Shown here: one piece after another, positions 1 to 6,476 of the stretch
Position numbering within the stretch: position 1 is the stretch's first letter
Layout: every line of letters begins with the position of its first letter
Source of the DNA: Pseudomonadota bacterium
GTDB lineage: Bacteria > Pseudomonadota > Alphaproteobacteria > Micropepsales > Micropepsaceae
Assembly: GCA_021808875.1 (NCBI GenBank)
Contig: JAKBAU010000093.1
Span: 1 to 11,346, forward strand
Length of the DNA stretch: 11,346 bases
Direction of reading: 5' to 3'
The notes under the pieces: generated by a model
Seen by the model: the letters and a program-made list of their open reading frames with translations, nothing else
What the model was told of the DNA's origin: nothing
The model's database searches: none
Program-made: the position numbers and the translations under genes

Positions 1-67
1 CCAAGCCATCACCACCGTCAATGCCATCCACTATTCCGGCAGCGGCCGGCTCGACATCAACGTCTAA
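1..67 (+). CDS. fliK: Partial CDS, 3' end only; probable flagellar hook-length control protein FliK
   Basis: The first 67 bases contain an open frame (codons from base 2) that ends in TAA at 65-67 and encodes a 21-residue tail finishing in GRLDINV. Seen directly: only this tail, 11 nt before the flgD start. FliK-type hook-length control proteins often end in a short hydrophobic and basic strand of this kind, and fliK commonly lies just upstream of flgD and flgE in alphaproteobacteria. The name rests mainly on context, because the fragment is too short to identify on its own. FliK would measure hook length and switch the export apparatus from hook to filament substrates. The spacing suggests it is in the same transcript as flgD. 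Confidence 0.45.
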   Translation, partial: QAITTVNAIHYSGSGRLDINV

Positions 68-78
68 GAGGACGTCCC

Positions 79-744
79 ATGACGACGATTACCCCCAACC
101 TTCCCGCGACCTCGAGCACAGCGCCGGCAACGACGGCCAATGCGCTCAACCAGCTCTCCGGTAATTTCGACAGCTTTCTGAAATTGCTGACGACGCAATT
201 GCAGAACCAGGACCCCACCAGTCCGATGAGCAGCACGCAGTTTACGCAGCAGCTGGTTGCATTCAGCCAGGTCGAGCAGCAGATCAACACCAACTCCAAT
301 CTGCAGACCCTGATCAATCTGGCGCAGAGCAACGGCACCTCCAGTGCGGTATCCTATCTAGGAAAGACGGTGACGCTGACCAATGGCGAGGCACCGCTGA
401 CAGGTGGTGTGGCAAACTGGAACTATGCGCTTGGCACCAATGCCGCAGCGACGACGCTAACCGTCACCGACGCCAACAACAAAGTGGTTTATGTCGGTTC
501 GGGGCAGACCACGGCAGGGATGCATCAGTTTACCTGGAACGGCCAGGACAACAACGGCACACAGTTGCCCGATGGCACCTATAAGCTCACGGTCACTGCG
601 GCCGACAGCGGTGGCGCGAATGTGACGTCAGCGGTGTCCACCAGCGGTCCGGTGACCCAGGTTGATCTTTCGGGCTCAACGCCGCAGCTCATGATGGGCG
701 CCATGTCGTTCCCGCTGTCATCTGTTTCGGCCGTTTCCGGCTGA
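79..744 (+). CDS. flgD: Flagellar hook assembly (cap/scaffold) protein FlgD
   Basis: This 221-residue protein matches FlgD, which caps the growing hook and helps FlgE subunits polymerise outside the cell; it is discarded when the hook is complete. The N-terminal family block is clear at about residues 33-50 (FLKLLTTQLQNQDPTSPM), followed by a TQQLVAFSQVEQQ stretch. The region of about residues 95-195 has the Ig/FnIII-like FlgD fold pattern, with a TVTDANNKVVY strand, an FTWNGQDNNG turn and LPDGTYKLTV. The N-terminal 25 residues are Thr/Ala/Ser-rich, as expected for a secreted flagellar type III substrate without a cleaved signal peptide. The ATG is supported by a GAGGA ribosome site at 68-72. 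The length is usual for the family. It lies between the probable fliK end and flgE. Confidence 0.95.
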   Translation: MTTITPNLPATSSTAPATTANALNQLSGNFDSFLKLLTTQLQNQDPTSPMSSTQFTQQLVAFSQVEQQINTNSNLQTLINLAQSNGTSSAVSYLGKTVTLTNGEAPLTGGVANWNYALGTNAAATTLTVTDANNKVVYVGSGQTTAGMHQFTWNGQDNNGTQLPDGTYKLTVTAADSGGANVTSAVSTSGPVTQVDLSGSTPQLMMGAMSFPLSSVSAVSG

Positions 745-842
745 GCCGCTTTTGCAATCGTGCGGGAGTGAGAAGCACGCCCGGCAACGTATGAGACCGT
801 GAGGCGCGAAGCCGCGACAACGGTTAGGTAAGGAAGAAAGTC
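745..842. other. flgD-flgE intergenic gap (98 nt)
   Basis: This is the only sizeable gap inside the hook block. It contains the flgE ribosome site (AAGGAA at about 830-835) and short, weak inverted repeats (for example CGTGC/GCACG around 760-780). I looked by eye for a sigma-54 -24/-12 element (GG, ten bases, GC), which drives hook genes in Caulobacter, and found no convincing match. flgE is therefore either read through from flgD or uses a promoter I cannot recognise here. Confidence 0.4.
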
Positions 843-2162
843 ATGAGCATCTATGGTGCAATGTCTACCGCAGTGACGGCCCTCGACGCCTATTCGACGG
901 CGCTTGGAACCACCTCGGCCAATATCGCCAACCTCAACACGGTCGGTTACAAGACCGGCGCGACGAGCTTTTCGACGCTGCTGGCCTCGACCATGGGTAA
1001 TTCGGACGTGTCCTCCGCGGGGGTATCGTCTTCGACCGGACAGCTGATATCGCAGCAGGGGCAGTTGCAGACCACCAATTCGAACACCGATCTTGCCCTT
1101 ACGGGTAACGGATTCTTTGTGGTCAATACCTCGCCGACCTCGCCAGGCACCGCCAATTCACTTTACTACACCCGTGCGGGCAGTTTCACGCCGGACGCCC
1201 AGGGCAATCTGAAGAACGCCTCAGGATATTATCTGATGGGGTGGGCCCTTGATTCCAACGGCAATATTCCTTCCAACCAGAACGATCTGACACCGGTCAA
1301 TGTCAACGCCCTGGCGGGCAAGGCTGATCCCACCACCTCGATCAGCTATGCGGCCAATCTGCAGGCTTCCACGCCGGTCACCACCGGATACGTCGCGGGA
1401 GACATGGCCAATGGCACGGTGACACCGACCTTCCAGCGCACGGTCAACATCTTTGACGGGCAGGGCGGTTCTCAGCCCGTGCAGTTCTCCTTCGTCAAGA
1501 CTGCGGCCAATCAGTGGAGCTACGAGGTCAGCTATGAGGGAAGCTCTTCGAACATCTCTCCGGCAACCAATCCGATCTATTCCGGAACGATGAGCTTCAA
1601 CACCGATGGCACCCTTGCCAATGCCAATACATCGCTCAATCCACCCAGTGGCACGATCACCCTCAACCTGCCGTGGAATTCGGCATCGGGACTGTCTGCC
1701 CAGAGTGTCACAGTCAATCTGGGTACGGTGGGCAGCTCCAATGGCATGACCCAGTTCGACAGTACCTCGACCCAGGTGTCGTCCAACGTCAACGGTGCGC
1801 TGTTCGGCTCGCTGACCGGCGTCAGTGTCGACAACAACGGCGTTGTGACGGCCCAGTTCTCGAACGGTTTGACACAGGATATCTACAAGCTGCCAGTGGC
1901 GACGTTTGCCAATCCCAATGGTCTGGATGCCGCCAACGGTCAGGCCTACACGACCTCGAATAATTCAGGTACGCCCAGCATCAGCTTGGCCAATACCGGT
2001 GGTGCCGGCGCGATCAACTCCAAGTCACTTGAGTCATCGACCGTCAATCTCGATACGGAATTCACCAATCTGATCAGCATGCAGAGTGCCTATTCGGCAG
2101 CGTCGAAGGTTATCACGACCTCGTCAAGCATGCTCAATACGCTTCTGGCAGTGATCCCATAA
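843..2162 (+). CDS. flgE: Flagellar hook protein FlgE
   Basis: The 439-residue product is the structural subunit of the hook, the universal joint between basal body and filament. The N-terminal rod/hook/HAP helix is present (residues 1-35, with ALGTTSANIANLNTVGYK), followed by the FlgE/F/G-type motif DLALTGNGFFVV at about residues 83-94. The C-terminal helix at about residues 395-439 (LDTEFTNLISMQSAYSAASKVITTSSSMLNTLL) is the partner of the N-terminal helix in the inner hook core. The middle is Ser/Thr/Asn/Gly-rich and poor in Cys, as expected for the variable outer domains. The length fits FlgE rather than the shorter rod proteins FlgF and FlgG. The ATG is supported by AAGGAA about 7 nt upstream. 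A strong hairpin follows the stop codon by six bases. Confidence 0.95.
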   Translation: MSIYGAMSTAVTALDAYSTALGTTSANIANLNTVGYKTGATSFSTLLASTMGNSDVSSAGVSSSTGQLISQQGQLQTTNSNTDLALTGNGFFVVNTSPTSPGTANSLYYTRAGSFTPDAQGNLKNASGYYLMGWALDSNGNIPSNQNDLTPVNVNALAGKADPTTSISYAANLQASTPVTTGYVAGDMANGTVTPTFQRTVNIFDGQGGSQPVQFSFVKTAANQWSYEVSYEGSSSNISPATNPIYSGTMSFNTDGTLANANTSLNPPSGTITLNLPWNSASGLSAQSVTVNLGTVGSSNGMTQFDSTSTQVSSNVNGALFGSLTGVSVDNNGVVTAQFSNGLTQDIYKLPVATFANPNGLDAANGQAYTTSNNSGTPSISLANTGGAGAINSKSLESSTVNLDTEFTNLISMQSAYSAASKVITTSSSMLNTLLAVIP

Positions 2163-2167
2163 GCTTC

Positions 2168-2210
2168 GCCTGATGCGCCGCAGGAGTGGCGGCGCATCAG
2201 GCATTTGTTC
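2168..2210 (+). terminator. Strong hairpin after flgE, probable transcription terminator
   Basis: A perfect 14-bp inverted repeat (GCCTGATGCGCCGC at 2168-2181, its complement at 2189-2202) encloses a 7-nt loop and begins six bases after the flgE stop. It is followed by a short T-rich tail (ATTTGTT). The stem is G+C-rich and very stable; the T tract is short, so termination may be partial or the hairpin may also protect the hook mRNA 3' end. It separates the hook transcript from sciP. Confidence 0.8.
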
Positions 2211-2318
2211 GAATTGCGCGCATGTCGTTTCAACTTCCTTTACCATGCCGCTTGGCCCTTTTTTAAAGCGCGAGGACCTATGTTCGCAGTGGGTAGTGAG
2301 TCGGGAGAACAGACGAAT
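2211..2318 (+). promoter_or_regulatory. sciP upstream region with a weak CtrA-like half box
   Basis: About 110 bases lie between the flgE hairpin and the preferred sciP start. TTTACCAT at 2239-2246 differs by one base from the TTAACCAT half of the CtrA box, but the expected second half is missing. A ribosome-site-like GGGAG lies at 2303-2307, 11 nt before the ATG at 2319. A longer in-frame start (ATG at 2280, with GAGGA at 2272-2276 only 3 nt away) is possible. A promoter here is inferred from the strong hairpin upstream. Confidence 0.35.
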
Positions 2319-2540
2319 ATGGGCGAAGACCGCAGAGCGCGTGCGACATATGTAATTGGGCCGGATGGCAGTCCCCTGACCTTGGCGGATTTGCCGGCCC
2401 CTGGCACCACACGCTGGGTGATCCGACGCAAGGCCGAAGTGGTTGCAGCGGTGCGTGGCGGATTACTCAGTCTTGAGGATGCCTGCCGGCGCTATACGCT
2501 GACGATCGAAGAATTTCTCGGCTGGCAACGGGCGATCTAG
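2319..2540 (+). CDS. sciP: SciP-like DUF1153 protein (CtrA inhibitor), C-terminally truncated by an in-frame amber codon
   Basis: The 73-residue product begins MGEDRRARATYVIGPDGSPL and contains LADLPAPGTTRWVIRRKAEVV and the helix-turn-helix region at about residues 38-73 (AAVRGGLLSLEDACRRYTLT, then EEFLGWQRAI). This is the highly conserved alphaproteobacterial DUF1153 family, whose Caulobacter member SciP binds CtrA and blocks activation of CtrA-dependent promoters in swarmer cells. The position between flgE and fliF agrees with the Caulobacter layout. The frame stops at TAG (2538-2540), but the same frame continues with a family-like tail to a second TAG at 2592-2594. Without the first stop the protein would be about 91 residues, close to the usual size of about 90. 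The start at 2319 is chosen on family length and GGGAG upstream; ATG 2280 and GTG 2289 are in-frame alternatives. It may be a working short form, a recent pseudogene or a sequence error. Confidence 0.85.
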   Translation: MGEDRRARATYVIGPDGSPLTLADLPAPGTTRWVIRRKAEVVAAVRGGLLSLEDACRRYTLTIEEFLGWQRAI

Positions 2541-2594
2541 CGCTTTGGTCTGGCCGGGCTGCGTGCCACACGGGTGCAGCAATATCGCCATTAG
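2541..2594 (+). other. In-frame continuation of sciP beyond the amber stop
   Basis: Directly after the TAG at 2538-2540 the sciP frame goes on with 17 codons, RFGLAGLRATRVQQYRH, then TAG at 2592-2594. The residues resemble the C-terminal end of DUF1153/SciP proteins (a GLAGLRATRIQQYR-like tail), so this DNA was evidently part of the coding sequence. A single base change (for example GAG or CAG to TAG) would account for the break. There is no start codon or ribosome site for separate translation of the tail. Confidence 0.8.
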
Positions 2595-2612
2595 TTAGCA
2601 AATCCTAAACGC

Positions 2613-2662
2613 GGGGACAGCGGTACAGTCACGTAACTGTGTCGCTGTCTTTGTGTTTGTCG
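2613..2662 (+). terminator. Imperfect dyad between sciP and fliF; terminator-like hairpin or operator
   Basis: ACAGCGGTACAGT (2617-2629) and ACTGTGTCGCTGT (2636-2648) form a 13-bp stem with two G-U positions around the loop CACGTA. The stem can extend outward by one G-C pair and a few G-U pairs. It is followed by a T-rich run (CTTTGTGTTTGTCGTT). It could end sciP transcription. Because it sits just upstream of the CtrA-like box of fliF, it could instead be a protein-binding dyad. The right arm contains TGTCGCT, close to the TGTCGCG motif that I recall being reported for SciP. Confidence 0.5.
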
Positions 2663-2679
2663 TTAATGCTGCCTTTACC
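2663..2679 (+). promoter_or_regulatory. Probable CtrA box of the fliF operon promoter
   Basis: TTAATGCTGCCTTTACC reads as TTAA, seven bases, TTTACC. The CtrA consensus is TTAA-N7-TTAA(C), so there is one mismatch in the second half. In Caulobacter the fliF operon is an early (class II) operon activated by CtrA. A box overlapping the -35 position would place a start site roughly 30-40 bases downstream, around 2705-2715, just before the fliF ribosome site. CCTAGCAG at 2698-2705 is only a loose -10 candidate. A second, weaker TTAG-N7-TAAA arrangement lies at 2595-2609. Confidence 0.55.
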
Positions 2680-2735
2680 CAGAGGCGGCAATGTTTGCCT
2701 AGCAGAAGGTGCCGGGGGATGTGCTCGCGGCTCAC

Positions 2736-2752
2736 GAGGGGGCAGGACATTG
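2736..2752 (+). promoter_or_regulatory. Ribosome binding site and TTG start that set the fliF N-terminus
   Basis: GAGGGGG at 2736-2742 lies 7 nt before TTG 2750-2752. Translation from this TTG gives MPEFLRGVGAARFGVMAG, the normal beginning of FliF just before its first membrane helix. The upstream in-frame candidates (GTG 2639 and ATG 2666) would add a Cys/Gly-rich extension unlike FliF. They also lie within the dyad and the CtrA-like box, respectively. Confidence 0.65.
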
Positions 2753-4411
2753 CCGGAATTCCTGAGAGGTGTCGGCGCCGCACGGTTCGGCGTGATGGCA
2801 GGAGTAGCTGCGGCGCTGACAGCGTTCTTTCTTTATGTTGCGGATGTCATCGCGACACCGCCGCAATCCATCCTCTTCGCCGGGCTCTCGACCCGGGATG
2901 CCAGCCAGATCACTGCCAAGCTCGATACCATGAACGTGCACTACACGCTCGAAGGCGGTGGCGGCACCATCCTTGTGCCGGCGGACCGTGTCGAGAAGCT
3001 GCGCATGGACATGGCGACGCAGAACCTGCCTTCGGCCGGCGTCGGTTATGAGATCTTCGACAAGAGCAATGCCTTCGGTACCTCCGCCTTCGTGGAACGT
3101 ATAGATGAACTGCGGGCATTGCAGGGTGAACTGACCCGCTCGATTGAGACCATCGATGGGATTGAGGCGGCGCGTGTACATCTCGTCCTGCCGCATCGAC
3201 AGATTTTTGCGCGCAACAGCACGCCGCCCACCGCGTCGGTGGTGCTGAAGGCGGAAAGCCAGCTCAGTCGCGAGCAGGTTCTTGCCATCCAGCATCTGGT
3301 GGCCGCCGCAGTGGCCGGGCTCCAGCCGGATCGGGTCGCGGTGATCGATGATCATGGTGATCTACTGGCCGGCGGAGATGGCAATGCCGGCCAGGACGTG
3401 ATGGCGGCCCGTCAGGATCAGCAGACCGCGGATTTTGAAAGCCGGCTCGAGAAGCATATCCAGAGCATCGTGGCGAGTGTGGTCGGACCAGGGCATGTGC
3501 GGGTCCAGGTGGCGGCCGACATCAAGTACAACCACACCCAGCAGACTTCCGAAACCTTCGATCCCAACAGCAAAGTTCCGCTTTCCACGCAGTCGGTTGA
3601 CCAGTCCTCGACCAGCACCCAAGGCCAGGCGAGCAATGCGGTGTCGGTGTCCAATGCCCTGCCGGGCAAGCAGGGCACGACTGCCGGTGGCGGCAATCAG
3701 TCGCTCTCCAAGACCCGGCGCAGCGAAGAGACCACCAATTACGAGATCTCCAAGACGACGACGCTGTCGGTCAATGATGGCGGCGATCTCAAGCGTCTTT
3801 CGGTCGCGGTGGTGGTCGATGATCAGCGCACCCCCTTGGCCTCCGGCAAGACCAAGGAAGCGCCGCTGAGCAAGCAGGAACTGGCTGAGATTACGAGCCT
3901 GGTAAAAACTGCCATCGGCTTTGACAAGGCCCGTGGCGACCGGGTCGAGGTGGTCAACATGCCCTTTGCCCGCATGGATGAGGGTCCCTTGCCCCCCGCC
4001 GCAGCGCCGCTGCTGGGGCTTAGCAGTGCCTATTGGTTCAAGATCATCGAAGCGGCCATTCTCTCGATCACTGCTCTTCTCATTGGCCTGTTCGTCGGCC
4101 GTCCGCTGATCCGCAGCATGTTTGCAGGCACGAGCGTGGCGCCGGTGGGGCCGGTGGGCGTCGCCCAGCTGGGAGCGCCCCAGCCCATGGGACAGCTGGC
4201 GGCTCCTGGTGCTGCGCCAGCGCAGCTTGCCGATGGCTCAGCGCCGCCGGCAGCCGCCCTGCCGCCACCGCCCAGTGGCGCCATGATCGACATTTCTCGC
4301 ATCGAAGGGCAGGTGCGCGAATCCTCCATCCGCAAGGTCGGCGAGGTCGTCGACGCCCATCCCGAAGAAGCCCTCGCGATCCTGCGCACCTGGCTCCATC
4401 AACCGGCGTAA
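2750..4411 (+). CDS. fliF: Flagellar MS-ring protein FliF
   Basis: With the TTG start, the product is 553 residues, usual for FliF, which forms the inner-membrane MS ring on which the motor and export gate are built. A first membrane helix spans about residues 12-34. The YscJ/FliF ring-building region follows, with STPPTASVVLKA preceded by GIEAARVHLVLPHRQIFAR. A Ser/Gln/Asn-rich periplasmic linker precedes the second membrane helix at about residues 428-455 (YWFKIIEAAILSITALLIGLF). A Pro/Ala-rich stretch (about 462-510) leads to the C-terminal FliG-binding segment (IRKVGEVVDAHPEEALAILRTWL). It is the first gene of the probable fliF-flhG operon, six bases before fliG, preceded by a CtrA-like box. 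Longer in-frame starts exist but are not favoured. Confidence 0.95.
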   Translation: MPEFLRGVGAARFGVMAGVAAALTAFFLYVADVIATPPQSILFAGLSTRDASQITAKLDTMNVHYTLEGGGGTILVPADRVEKLRMDMATQNLPSAGVGYEIFDKSNAFGTSAFVERIDELRALQGELTRSIETIDGIEAARVHLVLPHRQIFARNSTPPTASVVLKAESQLSREQVLAIQHLVAAAVAGLQPDRVAVIDDHGDLLAGGDGNAGQDVMAARQDQQTADFESRLEKHIQSIVASVVGPGHVRVQVAADIKYNHTQQTSETFDPNSKVPLSTQSVDQSSTSTQGQASNAVSVSNALPGKQGTTAGGGNQSLSKTRRSEETTNYEISKTTTLSVNDGGDLKRLSVAVVVDDQRTPLASGKTKEAPLSKQELAEITSLVKTAIGFDKARGDRVEVVNMPFARMDEGPLPPAAAPLLGLSSAYWFKIIEAAILSITALLIGLFVGRPLIRSMFAGTSVAPVGPVGVAQLGAPQPMGQLAAPGAAPAQLADGSAPPAAALPPPPSGAMIDISRIEGQVRESSIRKVGEVVDAHPEEALAILRTWLHQPA

Positions 4412-4417
4412 CCCATC

Positions 4418-5455
4418 ATGGCACGCAATTCGCTCAAAACTTTAGGCAAGGACGATATCAATAAGCTGACGGGCGCGGAGCGTTCGGCGGTGCTTATGCT
4501 GGCGCTGGGCGAGGATCACGGCGGACGGCTGTGGGAGTTGATGGATGAGGACGAGGTCAAAGAAGTCTCCCAGCTGATGAGTAATCTGGGTACGGTCACG
4601 GCCAGCGTGGTGGAGAAGGTCCTGGTCGATTTTGTCGGTCAGATGTCGGCGACTGGCTCGCTGATGGGCTCCTATGAAGCCACCGAACGGCTCATCAGCC
4701 GTATCATGCCGACCGACAAGGTTGCCTCCATCATGGAGGAAATCCGCGGTCCGGCAGGACGCACGATGTGGGACAAGCTCGCCAACGTCAATGAAACCGT
4801 CCTCGCCAACTATCTGAAGAACGAATATCCCCAGACTGTCGCGGTGGTGCTCTCCAAGATCAAACCGGAACACGCCGCCCGCGTTCTCGGTGCCCTGCCG
4901 GAGGAATTTGCTCTGGAGGTGGTACAGCGCATGCTGCGCATGGAAAGCGTGCAGAAGGACATTCTCGACAAGGTCGAGAAGACCCTGCGGGTGGAGTTCA
5001 TGTCCAACCTGGCGCGCACCGCCAAACGCGATGCGCACGAAATGATGGCTGAGATTTTCAACAATTTCGATCGCCAGACCGAGTCCCGTTTCCTGACCTC
5101 GCTGGAGGAGCGCAGCCGCGATTCGGCCGAACGCATCAAGGCGCTGATGTTCACCTTTGAGGATCTGGGCAAGCTCGATCCGGGTTCGATTCAGACCCTC
5201 TTGCGCAATGTCGAAAAGGACAAGCTGGCGCTGGGCCTCAAGGGTGCCACCGACATGCTGCGTGACGTCTTCTTCTCCAACATAAGCGAGCGCGCCGGCA
5301 AGATCCTGCGTGAGGACATGGAAGCAATGGGACCGGTCCGTCTTAAGGACGTCGATGAAGCCCAGATGCGCATGGTCAATGTCGCCAAGGATCTCGCCAA
5401 TAAGGGCGAAATCATGATCGCCAACAAACAGGGCGAGGACGAGCTGGTGTATTGA
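4418..5455 (+). CDS. fliG: Flagellar motor switch protein FliG
   Basis: The 345-residue product is FliG, the rotor protein that sits on the FliF ring and meets the stator through a charged C-terminal helix. The N-terminal FliF-binding part begins with [16 protein letters not shown]. The middle domain has the EHPQ-type motif as EYPQ (residues 136-139), followed by [22 protein letters not shown]. The C-terminal domain includes [22 protein letters not shown], then the charged stretch [28 protein letters not shown]. The ATG lies six bases after the fliF stop with only a weak ribosome site, so translation is probably coupled to fliF. Its TGA stop overlaps the fliH ATG by one base. Confidence 0.96.
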   Translation: MARNSLKTLGKDDINKLTGAERSAVLMLALGEDHGGRLWELMDEDEVKEVSQLMSNLGTVTASVVEKVLVDFVGQMSATGSLMGSYEATERLISRIMPTDKVASIMEEIRGPAGRTMWDKLANVNETVLANYLKNEYPQTVAVVLSKIKPEHAARVLGALPEEFALEVVQRMLRMESVQKDILDKVEKTLRVEFMSNLARTAKRDAHEMMAEIFNNFDRQTESRFLTSLEERSRDSAERIKALMFTFEDLGKLDPGSIQTLLRNVEKDKLALGLKGATDMLRDVFFSNISERAGKILREDMEAMGPVRLKDVDEAQMRMVNVAKDLANKGEIMIANKQGEDELVY

Positions 5456-6093
5456 TGGAACCGGTCAAATTTACCTTCGATACGGTCTTTAGCGGCGGCA
5501 AGGATGTTGTCTCCGACGCAGCCGTTGCGCGTAAGCGCCAGTCGCTTTCCCAGGGCGATATTGAGGCCCTGCGCCGCCAGGCGATGAACGAGGGCATGAA
5601 GATCGGTGAAGTGCGCGCGCTCGAGGCGGTTGCGGCCAGTGCAGAAGATGCAGTCAAGGCGGTACGCGAGGCACTTGCCCGTGCCTCGGCTCAGGTTGAG
5701 CAGTTGCGGGCCGAGGCGGCGACCATTGCCTTGGCCGCGGCGCGGGCGCTCGCGGGTTCGGCGCTCGATGCCTTTGCACCGGCGGCGGTGGAGGATGCCC
5801 TGCGGCTGGCCCTGCATCAGGCTATCGGTGAGCCACGACTGACACTGCGCGCGAGCGCGGATGTGGCCAAGGCGCTGGGACCGCGCCTTGAGGAGATCGC
5901 CGAGCATGAAGGCTTTGATGGCAAGATTGCACTCATCGTCGATCCGGCCCTGGCCAATGCCGATTGTCGCATTGAATGGCGCGGTGGTGGCGCAGAGCGT
6001 GCCACCGCAGTGATCGAACGGGCGCTGATGTCAACAGCGGCCCAGCATTTCGCCCAATTTCAATCCAGTCCAATTTCACTGATCAAGGAGTAG
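5455..6093 (+). CDS. fliH: Flagellar export protein FliH (FlbE-type)
   Basis: The 212-residue protein is placed and built like alphaproteobacterial FliH, called FlbE in Caulobacter. FliH binds the export ATPase FliI and links it to FliN at the C ring. The N-terminus carries a short conserved segment (EPVKFTFDTVFSGG). An Ala/Glu/Arg-rich, probably coiled-coil middle spans about residues 30-105, and a globular C-terminal domain contains EGFDGKIALIVDPALANADCRIEWRGGGAER, a pattern typical of the FliH/YscL/V-ATPase E-like fold. The ATG overlaps the fliG stop (TGATG at 5453-5457); a TTG one codon earlier is also in frame. The stop is TAG, three bases before fliN. Sequence conservation in FliH is low, so the name leans partly on gene order. 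Confidence 0.85.
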   Translation: MEPVKFTFDTVFSGGKDVVSDAAVARKRQSLSQGDIEALRRQAMNEGMKIGEVRALEAVAASAEDAVKAVREALARASAQVEQLRAEAATIALAAARALAGSALDAFAPAAVEDALRLALHQAIGEPRLTLRASADVAKALGPRLEEIAEHEGFDGKIALIVDPALANADCRIEWRGGGAERATAVIERALMSTAAQHFAQFQSSPISLIKE

Positions 6094-6096
6094 ACC

Positions 6097-6453
6097 ATGG
6101 CAGAAAAGGATGACGTTGATCTGCCGGATCTGGCCCAGAACGAGCTGCAAGACGGTGAAGCCTTGCTGCGCGCAGCCGGTGGAGCCGAGAACGAGATCAA
6201 GCTGGGCTCCCATGATCTCGAAGCTGTTTTTGATGTGCCGGTCACGGTTTCAGCGGTACTCGGAAAATCCGCGATGGAGGTCAGCGAGCTGCTCAAGCTC
6301 ACCAAAGGCAACATCGTCGAGCTCGACCGCAAGGTGGGTGAAGCGATTGATATCTTCGTCAACAACCGCCTGGTGGCGCGCGGGGAGGTGGTGCTCGTCG
6401 AAGAGCGCCTGGGTGTCACCATGACCGAAATCATCAAGACCGGCCAGCAATAG
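6097..6453 (+). CDS. fliN: Flagellar motor switch protein FliN
   Basis: The 118-residue product is FliN, a C-ring component used in switching rotation and in docking the FliH-FliI export complex. The N-terminal 45 residues are acidic and variable. The SpoA (surface presentation of antigens) domain occupies about residues 44-115, with VFDVPVTVSAVLGKSAMEVSELLKLTKGNIVELD, then NNRLVARGEVVLVEERLGVTMTEI. The length is normal for FliN. The start is well supported by AAGGAG at 6085-6090, which lies inside the final codons of fliH. fliM is not in this window. Confidence 0.95.
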   Translation: MAEKDDVDLPDLAQNELQDGEALLRAAGGAENEIKLGSHDLEAVFDVPVTVSAVLGKSAMEVSELLKLTKGNIVELDRKVGEAIDIFVNNRLVARGEVVLVEERLGVTMTEIIKTGQQ

Positions 6454-6476
6454 ATCGGCAAAAGGGATACTCAATC

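Noticed and set aside
733..842. Possible sigma-54 promoter for flgE (TTTTGCA near 750; AGCACG-CCC-GGC near 775)
   Set aside because: The spacing between the GG and GC elements is wrong in both cases (13 or about 8 bases instead of 10), so the matches are not supported.
2173..2355. Small plus-strand frame (60 codons) overlapping the flgE hairpin and the sciP start
   Set aside because: It starts inside the terminator stem, is in a different frame from sciP, and has no family-like sequence or ribosome site.
2541..2594. General reassignment of TAG to a sense codon in this organism
   Set aside because: fliH and fliN both end in TAG at the normal family ends, and the sciP tail itself ends in TAG. 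A local mutation, readthrough or sequence error is simpler.
4442..5038. Minus-strand frame of 198 codons opposite fliG
   Set aside because: It is a shadow of a strongly conserved gene, and its composition is that of antisense translation.
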